This document shows positions 54,373 through 63,255 of a DNA stretch of 64,000 bases, one piece after another. Location: contig SBEG01000006.1 in NCBI GenBank assembly GCA_009668975.1, positions 62,001 to 126,000 on the forward strand, in the 5' to 3' direction. Both the position numbers and the translations under genes were made by a program. The first letter of the stretch is position 1. Each line of letters starts with the position of its first letter. This DNA is from Deltaproteobacteria bacterium. Lineage in GTDB: Bacteria; Desulfobacterota; Desulfuromonadia; Geobacterales; Geobacteraceae. The notes under the pieces were generated by a model. That model was not told the DNA's origin. It ran no database searches and saw only the letters and a program-made list of their open reading frames with translations.

Positions 54373-54395
54373 TTCCAATCCCAGATCAAGGCCCT
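54373..54395 (+). repeat. Fragment of the palindrome-ended repeat
   Basis: TTCCAATCCCAGATCAAGG, the left end of the repeat at 20497, 20895 and 35982, followed at once by CCCTG. Like copy 3 it begins directly after a stop codon. It is a deleted or partial copy. Confidence 0.6.
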
Positions 54396-54403
54396 GTCTA
54401 TTT

Positions 54404-55030
54404 TCAGAGTTTGGGAAACCGTATGCGACTGACCATCAATGAACCGGAAAGCGCGAAAAGCAGGACCAGCGGGTGCAGCGTGAAGCCGGCAATCACGACA
54501 GTTCCGAACCAGAGGGACTCGCGCAATGCGCCCTGTGAGGCCGCCGCGGCCAGTACCAGCACCAGCAGCAGCGAAGTTGGGATAGGCGTTCCCTCGAAGT
54601 ACTTCACTTTGCCGCCCCCTTCGGACAACGCCTCGGCCGTTACGTTGTAGCGCGCCAATCGAGAAACTCCGCAGGCGACAAAACAGGTCAGGACAATGCG
54701 ATCGTAGAAGCCCTGCATGCCGCAACCATAAGCAATCACGGCCGGGGCGACACCGAAGGAGATGATATCGGCCAGAGAGTCGAGCTCACGGCCGATTCCG
54801 GAAGTTTTCTGCCGCCACCGGGCAATCCGCCCATCCATGACATCGAAGAACAATGCGGCAAAGACCATCCCGCAGGCAAAATAGACGTGCCGGACATCTG
54901 AGGTTTGCAGGTATGTCAGCATGGAAAACAAGGCCCCGGTGCCGCAGACTGCGTTTGCCAGGGTGAACCAATCGGCAAGATGGAACTCTCGAATCATGGA
55001 GAAGGGCTTCTGCGTAGTATCTGTCATCAT
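54404..55030 (-). CDS. pssA: CDP-diacylglycerol-serine O-phosphatidyltransferase
   Basis: 208 residues with about six to eight membrane helices. The CDP-alcohol phosphotransferase motif is present: FFDVMDGRIARWRQKTSG and then RELDSLADIISFG. It makes phosphatidylserine, precursor of phosphatidylethanolamine. The frame extends to 55174, but the N-terminus typical for PssA (REFHLADWFTLANAVCGTGA) argues for ATG 55030. It lies 64 nt after the PRC-barrel gene on the same strand. Confidence 0.88.
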   Translation of the reverse strand: MMTDTTQKPFSMIREFHLADWFTLANAVCGTGALFSMLTYLQTSDVRHVYFACGMVFAALFFDVMDGRIARWRQKTSGIGRELDSLADIISFGVAPAVIAYGCGMQGFYDRIVLTCFVACGVSRLARYNVTAEALSEGGGKVKYFEGTPIPTSLLLVLVLAAAASQGALRESLWFGTVVIAGFTLHPLVLLFALSGSLMVSRIRFPKL

Positions 55031-55094
55031 AACATCCCACTCTGAACAAGGAGATCCGGCAGGGCAGCGCCGGTGAAATACTCTTGATCGCGCC

Positions 55095-55865
55095 TCAACG
55101 GAAATGCTCCCTGGCCGCCGTCTCATCGACCCAGTAGCCTTGACGATCGTAATGCCGATGCAGCCTGTCCTCATAATCCCGGGTCAGCAGGGATTCCTCC
55201 GAATATTCCGGGGACTGCCTGATGCTCTCGCGGGAAAGGGTGACAAAGACTTTCGACTCGCTCCAACTGACGCGTTCGATCCATGCAGGAGAAACCAGGA
55301 CCTTTTTCCCCGGCCACCAGTTTCTCGTATCGATGACCAGATAACGAATCGCCCAGGTATCGTCATCGATGATAAAATCGTCGACGTGGCCAATCTCGCC
55401 GTCCGCGGCCTGGATGCGGTTGCCGGTCACTTCGTGCGTGCTGCGCAAATGGGGATCCCACGCTTTCCCGCCCTGGTTGGATTCTTTCGATTCTTCACGA
55501 TCGCGCTCAATGCAGGGATAGGCCCCCCACATGTTTGGGCCGTCCCAATAGATCGGCCATTCATAATACCCGTAGTAAGCCTCCTCGAATTGTCGCGAGA
55601 CCGGCATGTCGCTGTCCAGGGAGGGACTGTTCTCAATCTGCTTTTTGGTCAAATTGATCTCGATGTGCTGCTCTTTTTTATTCACGGCGACCAGCGCATG
55701 CGGGGAGATCAACACCTGCCTGCCCGTAAGCCAGGTTCCCGTGTCGGCGACCAGATAGCGAATCGTCCAATGCCGGTCATCGAAGTAGAATTCCTTGACC
55801 CGTCCTATTTCACCGTCGAAGCCTTCCAGCCGGAACCCCGTTATGGTTTTGACTTTGTTCAGCAT
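55095..55865 (-). CDS. Protein with two PRC-barrel domains
   Basis: 256 residues with two similar halves: GFDGEIGRVKEFYFDDRHWT then IRYLVADTGTWL in the first, ADGEIGHVDDFIIDDDTWAI then RYLVIDTRNWWPGKKVLVSP in the second. PRC-barrel proteins bind RNA or photosynthetic/division partners; free-standing duplicates are often stress- or salt-induced. There is no signal peptide. It is 28 nt downstream of the kinase at 55894. No specific function is proposed. Confidence 0.85.
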   Translation of the reverse strand: MLNKVKTITGFRLEGFDGEIGRVKEFYFDDRHWTIRYLVADTGTWLTGRQVLISPHALVAVNKKEQHIEINLTKKQIENSPSLDSDMPVSRQFEEAYYGYYEWPIYWDGPNMWGAYPCIERDREESKESNQGGKAWDPHLRSTHEVTGNRIQAADGEIGHVDDFIIDDDTWAIRYLVIDTRNWWPGKKVLVSPAWIERVSWSESKVFVTLSRESIRQSPEYSEESLLTRDYEDRLHRHYDRQGYWVDETAAREHFR

Positions 55866-55893
55866 TGGTGTCCTCCTTTCGTTCCTTTTTCAC

Positions 55894-58149
55894 TCATCGA
55901 TCCAGAACTTCCCTCACCTTTATCAAGAGTCCTTTTGGCTGGAAAGGCTTCAGGATTATCTCAAAAACGTTATCCGTACATTCCCTGCTCTTGATAATAT
56001 CCATGGTGTACCCGCTCATGAAAAGCACCTTCATCCGGGGATTGACCTTCAGGATCGACTCACTGACCTCTCTTCCGTTTTTCCTGGGCATGATCATATC
56101 GAGCAGGGCGAGGCTGATATTATCCCTGTTTTCCATGAATTTCGTAATCGCGTCTTCGCCGTCCACCGCGGAAATAACAGTATAGCCGGAGGACTCCAGC
56201 ACTATCTTTGTCAATGTCCTCACCGAAGCATCGTCCTCGGCAAAAAGGATCGTCTCGGTTCCGCCCCTGACAGTGACGGCTTCCTCAGTGATCTTGCCGG
56301 GGTGTGACGCTTCTCCACTGAGCGGCAGGTATATTTTAACTACCGTGCCTTGTCCCGGCTCGCTGTAGACATTGATAAATCCGCTGTGCTGCTTTATGAT
56401 TCCGTAGCAGATTGAAAGGCCAAGACCTGTCCCTTCGCCAATACCTTTTGTGGTAAAAAAAGGCTCGAATATCCTCTTCAGTGTTTCCGCATCCATTCCG
56501 TGCCCGGTATCGGCAACCATGACAAGCGCATACTTTCCCGGCTTTCCATATCCATACGCCGCAACATAGGCATCATCAACTTCCAGTAAACTTGTGCTGA
56601 TGGTGAGTCGCCCGCATTCCGGCATTGCATCTCTGGCGTTTGCAACAAGGTTTATCAGCACCTGTTCAATCTGCCCGGCATCAACCGGCACTATCAGCGG
56701 CCGGTCGGCAAGGTCCAGAGTAAAATCGATGCTCTCTTTGATAATCCTGACAAGCATTTTTTGCAGACCGAGGATAAGTTCATTGATATCGACAGGCTTC
56801 ACCTCGACAACCTGTTTTCTGCTGAAGACAAGCAGCCTTTTGGTGAGACTCGCAGCCCGGTCGGCGGCATTGAGCACCTCACGCATATGACCCTTTAGAG
56901 GACTGACGGCATCCAACGTTTCCATGATCAGGGTGCCATAGCCAAGGATCACATTAAGGATATTATTGAAGTCGTGGGCAATCCCCCCCGCCAGCGTGCC
57001 GACTGCCTCCATTTTCTGCGCGTGACGAAGCTGGGCTTCAAGTTTTTTACGATCGCTGATGTCTCTGCCGACACCGCTGATACCTATGAGTTTACCTTGT
57101 GCATCATTCAGGCGCGTTGCGCTGAATTCAAAGGGGATGTGCCTTCCGTCCTTGGCAACCAATACGGCATCGATGTTTGCGCTGCCTCTAGACGCCTCCC
57201 GAATGGCCTCGGCTACTCGCGCTTTGTCTTCAGTCCGGAAAAAATCGACAGGCTTCATCGAGGCAATTTCCGAATCGAGGTAGCCTGTGACGGTATTCAA
57301 TGTCTTGTTCCATCTGAGGAACCTACCCTCAACATCAAAAACATAAAAAGTGTCTGTCATTGCATTCAGCGCATTTTCCGTAAACGCTTTCTCTTCTGCA
57401 AGTTTTTCAGCCGCCTGCTTCCGTTCAGTGACATCGCGGATATTACATTGGGCAAGCCTTGCCCGGTCAACCAGGTAGATATCCGTATTTATTGAGTGCC
57501 CGGACCTGGTTGTCACCTCAACGTTATCGTAATTCAGAATACCGCACCTTTTCAGTGATTGCATTATCACCGGGAAATCACGCGTATCTATCGGGACGCC
57601 GATATCCTCCAGCTTTTTCCCGAAGTATTCTTCTTTGGAATATCCCAACATCTTTTCAGAGGCCGGATTGGCATGGACGATATGTCCCCGGTTCTTTTCG
57701 AGAAGCAGAATCCCGTCGCTGGCGGTCTCAAAAATTCGCCGGTAGCGCTCTTCGGAATCTGACAACAGGTCTTCCAACCTCTTGCGCTCGGTGATGTCCT
57801 CAATGGCGAGAAGGATTATCGGCAGTCCGTCCTTCTTTTCCCTGATCTTGCAGGCATTCAGGAGCATGGTTTTCCGGCCGATACTTTCAAATTCATGCTC
57901 TATCTCATAGTCATCAACGGTGTCGTTCTTGGGAAGAATATCTTCAAGCAGCACGCGAAGATGCGGGATGCCCCATTGTCCGTTTCCAAGATCGTACAAG
58001 AGAGAGCCGATCGTATCTGCGGCATCTACTTTGAAAATTGTGAAGAAACTGCGATTAGCCGCAAGAACCCGCATATTTTCGTCCAGGATAAGAATAGCAT
58101 CACGAACTGTGTTGAAAATTCTCTTGAAAAAGTCGTCATGGATGATCAT
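55894..58149 (-). CDS. PAS-containing hybrid histidine kinase with receiver domain
   Basis: 751 residues without membrane segments. Three PAS domains (DAILILDENMRVLAANRSFF; DGILLLEKNRGHIVHANPAS; DTFYVFDVEGRFLRWNKTLN), HisKA (LAGGIAHDFNNILNVILGYG), HATPase (NLVANARDAM, GTGLGLSICYGII) and a C-terminal receiver (ILFAEDDASVRTLTKIVLES, LALLDMIMPRKNG). ATG 58149 was chosen because GGAG lies 7 nt upstream; the frame extends to 58170 from a TTG. Same kinase class as the gene at 50875. No response regulator is adjacent. Confidence 0.92.
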   Translation of the reverse strand: MIIHDDFFKRIFNTVRDAILILDENMRVLAANRSFFTIFKVDAADTIGSLLYDLGNGQWGIPHLRVLLEDILPKNDTVDDYEIEHEFESIGRKTMLLNACKIREKKDGLPIILLAIEDITERKRLEDLLSDSEERYRRIFETASDGILLLEKNRGHIVHANPASEKMLGYSKEEYFGKKLEDIGVPIDTRDFPVIMQSLKRCGILNYDNVEVTTRSGHSINTDIYLVDRARLAQCNIRDVTERKQAAEKLAEEKAFTENALNAMTDTFYVFDVEGRFLRWNKTLNTVTGYLDSEIASMKPVDFFRTEDKARVAEAIREASRGSANIDAVLVAKDGRHIPFEFSATRLNDAQGKLIGISGVGRDISDRKKLEAQLRHAQKMEAVGTLAGGIAHDFNNILNVILGYGTLIMETLDAVSPLKGHMREVLNAADRAASLTKRLLVFSRKQVVEVKPVDINELILGLQKMLVRIIKESIDFTLDLADRPLIVPVDAGQIEQVLINLVANARDAMPECGRLTISTSLLEVDDAYVAAYGYGKPGKYALVMVADTGHGMDAETLKRIFEPFFTTKGIGEGTGLGLSICYGIIKQHSGFINVYSEPGQGTVVKIYLPLSGEASHPGKITEEAVTVRGGTETILFAEDDASVRTLTKIVLESSGYTVISAVDGEDAITKFMENRDNISLALLDMIMPRKNGREVSESILKVNPRMKVLFMSGYTMDIIKSRECTDNVFEIILKPFQPKGLLIKVREVLDR

Positions 58150-58280
58150 TTCAGCGCTCCAATCCACCAATTGCGGGCACCTTCACGCTGCCCTCCGAGA
58201 AAACAATGGCCATAGCAAACCTCAGCCAAAAAAATCCAGTCCGGCAATAGCGGGTACGCCGGACAGGGTGCACTTTTCCC

Positions 58281-58913
58281 CTAATCCTTCCGTCGCTCGT
58301 TCAGGACGGAGATGCGCTCGGCGATTTCCTTGCCCAGCGTGTCAACCGCCCTGCCCATGGCTGCGGCCAGTGCCCCGTAATCCTCCCCCTTGACCTCCTC
58401 GGTTATGGTCGATTCCGTTGCGAACAGCGTCTCTTCCTGCTTGGCCTCTTTCACCGCCACCCCCCAGGCGGCATGCAGGACGACCGTCTCATCAAGAGTC
58501 CCGTCAAAGCGCGAGACGGTGACGGGAATCCGGTAGATTCTCCGTGCATCGCTGAGTAAAGCACCCCGCCATGGCAGAACGGCAATGCGCAGCGGCGCCA
58601 GCCGTTCACCCAGTCCGGCAATGAGCACCCTTGTTATCTCGCTATCCAGTGAGCCGCCCCAACGGTCGAACTCGGCGAGAACGAGCTCGTTCCGGCCGGA
58701 ACGGGTCATGATCTGGCGGCGATCCAGGTAGTCGGGGATGGTGACCGGACCGACCAGTACCGCCACGTCAAGTCCGGAGTTGACTGCTGGTTGCCCGGTT
58801 TCCACAGGGCTGAGCGTATAGAAACGGGCTGCCGGGCTGGTCCCGAAACAGCCGCTGAAAAAAGCAAGAGCGGAGACGAGAAGAAGCAAAATGGGGTACT
58901 TGTTCTGGTTCAT
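58281..58913 (-). CDS. PqiC-like lipoprotein of a lipid-transport system
   Basis: 210 residues with a lipoprotein signal (LLLLVSALAFFSGC). The ABC-transport auxiliary domain shows ARFYTLSPV near the start, VLVGPVTIPDYLDRRQIMTR, and FDRWGGSLDSEITRVLIAGL, characteristic of PqiC/YmbA outer-membrane lipoproteins that cap MCE tunnels. It is the last gene of the mlaE-mlaF-mlaD-like operon and overlaps none, following mlaD by 1 nt. Confidence 0.88.
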   Translation of the reverse strand: MNQNKYPILLLLVSALAFFSGCFGTSPAARFYTLSPVETGQPAVNSGLDVAVLVGPVTIPDYLDRRQIMTRSGRNELVLAEFDRWGGSLDSEITRVLIAGLGERLAPLRIAVLPWRGALLSDARRIYRIPVTVSRFDGTLDETVVLHAAWGVAVKEAKQEETLFATESTITEEVKGEDYGALAAAMGRAVDTLGKEIAERISVLNERRKD

Positions 58914-58914
58914 G

Positions 58915-59928
58915 TCACTCTCCCTTTGCCGGCCGTTTCCCTTTCACCAGTGCTTCCGGGTGGCGTTCCAGGTAGTCGGTAAGCGCTCGGATGGAACGGG
59001 CTGCAGCTTCGATTTCCCGTAACGACTTGGCCACGTCATAGCCGATCGTGGCATTCTGTTTGGCGATTGTCTCGTAGGAGGCAATGGCGCCGCGCATTTC
59101 CTCAAGCGTGGTCCCGGCCTTTTCCAGCGTCACCTGGAGACTCTCCGCGAATTTTCCCGGCACTCCCTCGTTGAAGGCGAGGGTCTTCTCGGCTTGAGAA
59201 AAAGCGCCGATAGCGGCATCAGAGGCGCTCCGGATGCTTGTCGCCATAGGCCGCACTTCAGCATCGACCTTTCTGATCAGGGCGTTCAGCTGATTGATGC
59301 TTTCATTCATGTTTTTCAGACTGTCCCTGGTTTCCGGAGAGTTCACGATCCGCTCCACGCCCTCGCTGACCTTGAGGAGATTTTTGCTGATCTCTGCGAG
59401 CGGGACCTGTTCCAGAGTCGCCATCAATACATCGGAGGCGGAGGCGACCGTGGGGATTTCGGGGTATTCGGTATCGAGACCGATCAGCAGGATAGGCTTA
59501 TCCGGATAGAAATCAATTGCGATATAGAGTTGCCCGGTGATCAGACTCTTCATGCGCAGTTGCGCTTTCAGACCCTTTGCCACCATCCTCTGGAAAAAAG
59601 TGTACCTCAGATCACTCACCATTTTCCTCATTTTGTCCGGAAGCGTCATGCTTTTCGGGTCCAACTCCACATAGACCGGGATAACGACGGAAAGGTCCTT
59701 GGGGTTGAAGTGTGCGGAGATGGCTGTTACTTCACCAATCTTCACCCCCCGGAACTGGACCGGGGAACCGACCGTCAGACCATTGACCGATCCGGGAAAA
59801 AACATGACGAATTTCGTTCTGTTGGTGAAAAATTTCCCGGAGCCGAACAGGGCGACCGCGATCACCGCCAGGGCCACGGCCCCCACCACGAACAGCCCTA
59901 TCAACGTCTTGCTTGCAGGTTTACTCAT
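58915..59928 (-). CDS. mlaD: MlaD/PqiB-like MCE-domain protein
   Basis: 337 residues: a single N-terminal membrane anchor (TLIGLFVVGAVALAVIAVAL), then an MCE domain (FFPGSVNGLTVGSPVQFRGV, KIGEVTAISAHFNPKDLSVV) with a PqiB-like insertion, and a long helical C-terminus. It forms the periplasmic shuttle for phospholipid between inner and outer membrane. Start 59928 has AAGGAG 8 nt upstream. It lies 14 nt after the ATPase gene. Confidence 0.9.
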   Translation of the reverse strand: MSKPASKTLIGLFVVGAVALAVIAVALFGSGKFFTNRTKFVMFFPGSVNGLTVGSPVQFRGVKIGEVTAISAHFNPKDLSVVIPVYVELDPKSMTLPDKMRKMVSDLRYTFFQRMVAKGLKAQLRMKSLITGQLYIAIDFYPDKPILLIGLDTEYPEIPTVASASDVLMATLEQVPLAEISKNLLKVSEGVERIVNSPETRDSLKNMNESINQLNALIRKVDAEVRPMATSIRSASDAAIGAFSQAEKTLAFNEGVPGKFAESLQVTLEKAGTTLEEMRGAIASYETIAKQNATIGYDVAKSLREIEAAARSIRALTDYLERHPEALVKGKRPAKGE

Positions 59929-59942
59929 CGCCGTGCTCCTTC

Positions 59943-60743
59943 TCAGGCCAGAAAGCACGGGGCAGCCGCTTCCCCGGACTTCCCTTCCGCTTTCGTTTCA
60001 CCGCGGGTCAGAAAGCTCTGTACGGTCGGATGTCCGCACTCCGCCAGCAGCCTCTTCGGATCTCCGCTGGCAATCATGGTCTTTTCCACTGCATCAATGA
60101 ACACGGAATTGTTCCCGATGGCAAAGATGCTTGCCAGTTCATGGGTTACGACCACGATGGTAGTACCGAGGCTCTCCCTGAGCTCAAGGATCAGGTCATC
60201 CAGGAGACGCGCGCTCATGGGATCGAGACCTGCCGACGGCTCATCGAAGAACAGGATCTCCGGGTCCAGGGCCATGGCCCTGGCAATTCCGGCCCGTTTC
60301 TTCATCCCGCCGCTGATCTCCGAGGGATAATAGTCTTCAAATCCGGCAAGACCCACCAGCGCCAGCTTCAGTGATGCGATTTCCCTGATCCGCACCGGTT
60401 TGAGCTCCGTATAAAGTTCGAGTGACAGGGCTATGTTCTCGGCCAGGGTCAGGGAACTCCAGAGCGCTCCGCTCTGGTACATGATGCCGAAACGGCGCAT
60501 CATCCGCTCACGTTCATCTGGTTCCTCTTCCCAGAAACTGATGGGTCCATACAGCACCCTTCCTCTGGTCGGCTCTTTCAGCCCGACGAGACATCTCATC
60601 AGAGTGCTTTTGCCGCAGCCGCTGCCGCCCATGATGATGAAGATGTCCCCGCGGTTGACGGTAAAGGCAAGGTCGTGCTGCAGCAGATAACTGCCGTATG
60701 CCATATCCAGGTCTTCAACAATAATGTGCGGTTCCTTTTCCAT
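59943..60743 (-). CDS. mlaF: Mla-type ABC ATPase
   Basis: 266 residues. Walker A GGSGCGKSTL, signature EISGGMKKRAGIARAMALDP, Walker B EILFFDEPSAGLDP, switch VVVTHELAS, as in MlaF/Ttg2A. It energises retrograde or anterograde phospholipid movement with MlaE and MlaD. It starts 3 nt after the MlaE stop. Confidence 0.93.
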   Translation of the reverse strand: MEKEPHIIVEDLDMAYGSYLLQHDLAFTVNRGDIFIIMGGSGCGKSTLMRCLVGLKEPTRGRVLYGPISFWEEEPDERERMMRRFGIMYQSGALWSSLTLAENIALSLELYTELKPVRIREIASLKLALVGLAGFEDYYPSEISGGMKKRAGIARAMALDPEILFFDEPSAGLDPMSARLLDDLILELRESLGTTIVVVTHELASIFAIGNNSVFIDAVEKTMIASGDPKRLLAECGHPTVQSFLTRGETKAEGKSGEAAAPCFLA

Positions 60744-60746
60744 GGT

Positions 60747-61877
60747 TCATATCCCCAGGATGTTGCAGATAACGGTAATTACGGCGGTCGCCACGACGAT
60801 GCTGACGATACCGGTGACCACCGCCGAGGTGGTGGCGTCACCCACCGCGGAGGCGCTCCGGCCGCACTGCATCCCCCTCAGGCAGCCGGTAAGGGCCACC
60901 AGGATACCGTAGACGAATCCGGAGAAGACCCCGATCCAGACGTTGGTGAGGCTGACCGCCTTGACCGTTTCCTGGTAGTACTCCCTGACGCTCAGGTCAA
61001 GACCGGCAACACCGACGATGAAGCCGCCGAGAATCCCCATCAGGTCGGCATAGAGGGTGAGAAGGGGCATCATGAGGGAGAGGGCGAGCAGCCGCGGCAT
61101 GACAAGAAAGTCGATGGGGGAGACCCCCGTGGTGCGCAGGGCGTCGATCTCCTCGTTGACCTGCATCGTACCAATGGTGGCGGCAAAAGAGGCGCCGGTC
61201 CGGCCCGCCATAATGATGCCGGTCATGATGGCGCCCATGGCACGCACCATGCCGATCCCCACCAGGTCAGCCACGTAGATCTGGGCGCCGAACATTTTCA
61301 ATTGTATGGCGCCGACAAACGCCAGGATCAGACCGATGAGGAGTGAAATGAGGGAAACTATGGGAAGGGCGTTGACGCTGCATTCCTGCAAAATGAGCAC
61401 AAAATCCGCTCGCCGGAATTTGGCCCGCCCGGTTACCAGCCTGACGAATGAACAGGCTGTCTCGCCGATGAATGCAAGCAGTTCCAGGAGAGAATTCCGG
61501 AAGTCGATGGCCGCCTCTCCGGTTCGGGCGAGAAAAGAAACGCGGATATCTCCCCGGCGAGCCCCCTGCTGTTCAGGGACGGCGGCGGCCAGCGCAAGGA
61601 GGCGCTTGACGCCGGGCGGCAGACCATCACTGTTGACGGCGACCTTCTTGAGGGCACAGAGGTCAATGACCGAAAGCAGAAATGTCAGCAGGGCGCTGTC
61701 CCAACCCGTCAGGCCACCGGCATCAAAATCAGCCCGGGTGATCTCCGGTCCGGCCGAAAGCAGATCCTCCACCACCTGCGAGGAGGGAAGGCTGTTTGCC
61801 AGCTTCCACTCTCCGCTCAGGATCAGCCGGATGCTTTCGTCCCCGGTTTTTTCAAGATTCAGCTCCGGCTGGGCCAT
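60747..61877 (-). CDS. mlaE: MlaE-type permease fused to an N-terminal STAS domain
   Basis: 376 residues. Residues 1-110 form a STAS-like domain (ESIRLILSGEWKLANSLPSS, FDAGGLTGWDSALLTFLLSV), the role filled by separate MlaB in E. coli. Residues 130-376 are the MlaE permease (FVGAIQLKMFGAQIYVADLV, GRTGASFAATIGTMQVNEEI, DALRTTG). The fusion is known in many bacteria. First gene of the transport operon. A short dyad at 61942 lies upstream. Confidence 0.93.
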   Translation of the reverse strand: MAQPELNLEKTGDESIRLILSGEWKLANSLPSSQVVEDLLSAGPEITRADFDAGGLTGWDSALLTFLLSVIDLCALKKVAVNSDGLPPGVKRLLALAAAVPEQQGARRGDIRVSFLARTGEAAIDFRNSLLELLAFIGETACSFVRLVTGRAKFRRADFVLILQECSVNALPIVSLISLLIGLILAFVGAIQLKMFGAQIYVADLVGIGMVRAMGAIMTGIIMAGRTGASFAATIGTMQVNEEIDALRTTGVSPIDFLVMPRLLALSLMMPLLTLYADLMGILGGFIVGVAGLDLSVREYYQETVKAVSLTNVWIGVFSGFVYGILVALTGCLRGMQCGRSASAVGDATTSAVVTGIVSIVVATAVITVICNILGI

Positions 61878-61941
61878 GGGCTCCTCTTGTCTGTCAGCTT
61901 CCGCATGCCTGTTGCTGCTGACTCAGTCACACATATGCATC

Positions 61942-61957
61942 CGGAAAGTTCTTTCCG
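61942..61957. promoter_or_regulatory. Short inverted repeat upstream of the mla operon
   Basis: CGGAAAG-TT-CTTTCCG, 65 nt before the mlaE start. Operator or small hairpin; there is no other support. Confidence 0.3.
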
Positions 61958-61981
61958 AGGTTTTGTCTCGTTGTCAATCAA

Positions 61982-62269
61982 TCATTTAACCTTCTTGAAT
62001 AGATCACGTAACATCGTCGTTATTTCATTCCAGATTTGATCGATTCCCGCTTTGAGGACCTCCCATTCATCATCGCTGGTAATCGGAATATTTTGCAATT
62101 TGAGCGCAGCCTCATCCCGCTTGAGCTGCAAGGCTTTGATTGCCTTGGAATATTCCAGCATCGCTTCGGGCGTGGCGCTTGTTGCCTTGATTTTCAACTG
62201 GTCGATCTGCATATCCCATTCGACCATCCGGGCAGAGAGTTTTTCGGCGTATTCCGTTCGCTTGTCCAT
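61982..62269 (-). CDS. Small coiled-coil protein
   Basis: 95 residues, almost entirely helical and charged: EYAEKLSARMVEWDMQIDQL, MLEYSKAIKALQLKRDEAAL, and an end with IWNEITTMLRDLFKKVK. It resembles small stress-associated coiled-coil proteins; no enzymatic motif. The start follows GGGGGTG. It is on the same strand as the HhH gene, 129 nt downstream of it, and may be part of the same sigma-54 transcript. Confidence 0.6.
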   Translation of the reverse strand: MDKRTEYAEKLSARMVEWDMQIDQLKIKATSATPEAMLEYSKAIKALQLKRDEAALKLQNIPITSDDEWEVLKAGIDQIWNEITTMLRDLFKKVK

Positions 62270-62398
62270 GAAAGCACCCCCGTTTTATCCGCGTCTCACT
62301 GATTGATTCTTACGTTTTTAACCTTATCAATTCAGAAGATTACCTATACGTTGACTGCGTGTCCGGGACCTGCTGATTGACGCCCCCTGCCCTTCGCT

Positions 62399-62629
62399 TC
62401 AGTCCTTCATCCATGTATGCCGGTGCTTTTCTGCTTCCCCCGTCATCTTCCTGGCCTGGGTTACGATTGACCGTACCTTCTGCCGGTTCATCCCCGCTAT
62501 CTTCAACAACCCTTTTTCTTCTGCGCCAGCAACCTTGGCTATTGTGTCATAGCTGGATTCGACCAAACGCCTCGACAGGACTTCCCCTATCCCCTTGAGT
62601 CCTTGCAACTCTTTCATTTGTTCCTTCAT
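62399..62629 (-). CDS. Helix-hairpin-helix protein
   Basis: 76 residues. Two HhH-like motifs: LQGLKGIGEVLSRRLVESSY and LLKIAGMNRQKVRSIVTQAR, as in small DUF4332-type or DNA-binding proteins. Non-specific DNA binding is likely. ATG 62629 follows GGGGAGG. It is 61 nt after the 73-residue membrane-protein gene and probably shares its sigma-54 promoter. Confidence 0.65.
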   Translation of the reverse strand: MKEQMKELQGLKGIGEVLSRRLVESSYDTIAKVAGAEEKGLLKIAGMNRQKVRSIVTQARKMTGEAEKHRHTWMKD

Positions 62630-62690
62630 GGCATCCTCCCCAATAACCAGGTGGTCTCCTTTACGAAGTTCCCACGGCGGCACCCGACAG

Positions 62691-62912
62691 TCAGCTCCTC
62701 TTGCTTCCAATCAGCAGGAGCGCTCCGCCAAGCACGATGGCTCCCACGCCACCCCAAATCGGGATATTGACATTCTGCTTTTCCTTTACCGACAGCTCGA
62801 GCCCTCCCAGTTTGACGACATCGGTCTCCTTGGTATAGCTGAACCCGCCATACACCAACGCGATGACGCCGGCCGCGATCAGCACGATTGCCGCAATCTT
62901 GACTGCATTCAT
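62691..62912 (-). CDS. Small two-span membrane protein (DUF3185-like)
   Basis: 73 residues: an N-terminal helix (AVKIAAIVLIAAGVIALVYG), a soluble segment (FSYTKETDVVKLGGLELSVK) and a second helix (IWGGVGAIVLGGALLLIGS). The pattern GFSYTKET is typical of DUF3185 proteins. ATG 62912 has AAGGAG upstream; the longer frame is not needed. It is the first gene behind the sigma-54 promoter at 63007. Confidence 0.78.
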   Translation of the reverse strand: MNAVKIAAIVLIAAGVIALVYGGFSYTKETDVVKLGGLELSVKEKQNVNIPIWGGVGAIVLGGALLLIGSKRS

Positions 62913-63006
62913 TTTTCGTCTCCTTCCCGTAAAGAATATTTTGTAACCCCGCAACGGGCTGCGCGCCTGAAGCTGCCCCGGCACATGGTCTGTCACTGAA
63001 AGATAC

Positions 63007-63022
63007 CGCATTTAGCGTGCCA
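63007..63022 (-). promoter_or_regulatory. Sigma-54 promoter (73-residue membrane protein gene)
   Basis: Minus-strand TGGCACGCTAAATGCG: perfect TGGCACG and an ATGC at -12. The predicted start near 62996 is 84 nt before the ATG. Exactly 89 nt separate it from the upstream element. Confidence 0.85.
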
Positions 63023-63111
63023 GAGAGGAACTGGGGGTACTGCTGGTGAAAGGGTTTGATTATACAGGGGAAGAGAGATAGCGCTCGAGCGGGGCGGGTG
63101 AAAAACCTTCT

Positions 63112-63152
63112 GCGGAATCCGTCACATATAACATAACCGCAACATATGACGG
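63112..63152 (-). promoter_or_regulatory. Shared 41-bp upstream activating element, copy 5
   Basis: The minus strand begins CCGTCATATGTTGCGGTTAT, continues GTTATATGTGAC and ends GGATTCCGC. It shares both ends and the GTTATGT core with copy 4. Confidence 0.72.
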
Positions 63153-63255
63153 ACCTCATTGAGGCAATGATTTGCAAGGAAGAATAGCATTGCGGCAGGA
63201 GCCGGCAATTCCCGGTTAAAGTGAGGCCCCGGCGCCGCAGCCTTGCCTGCTGTTG

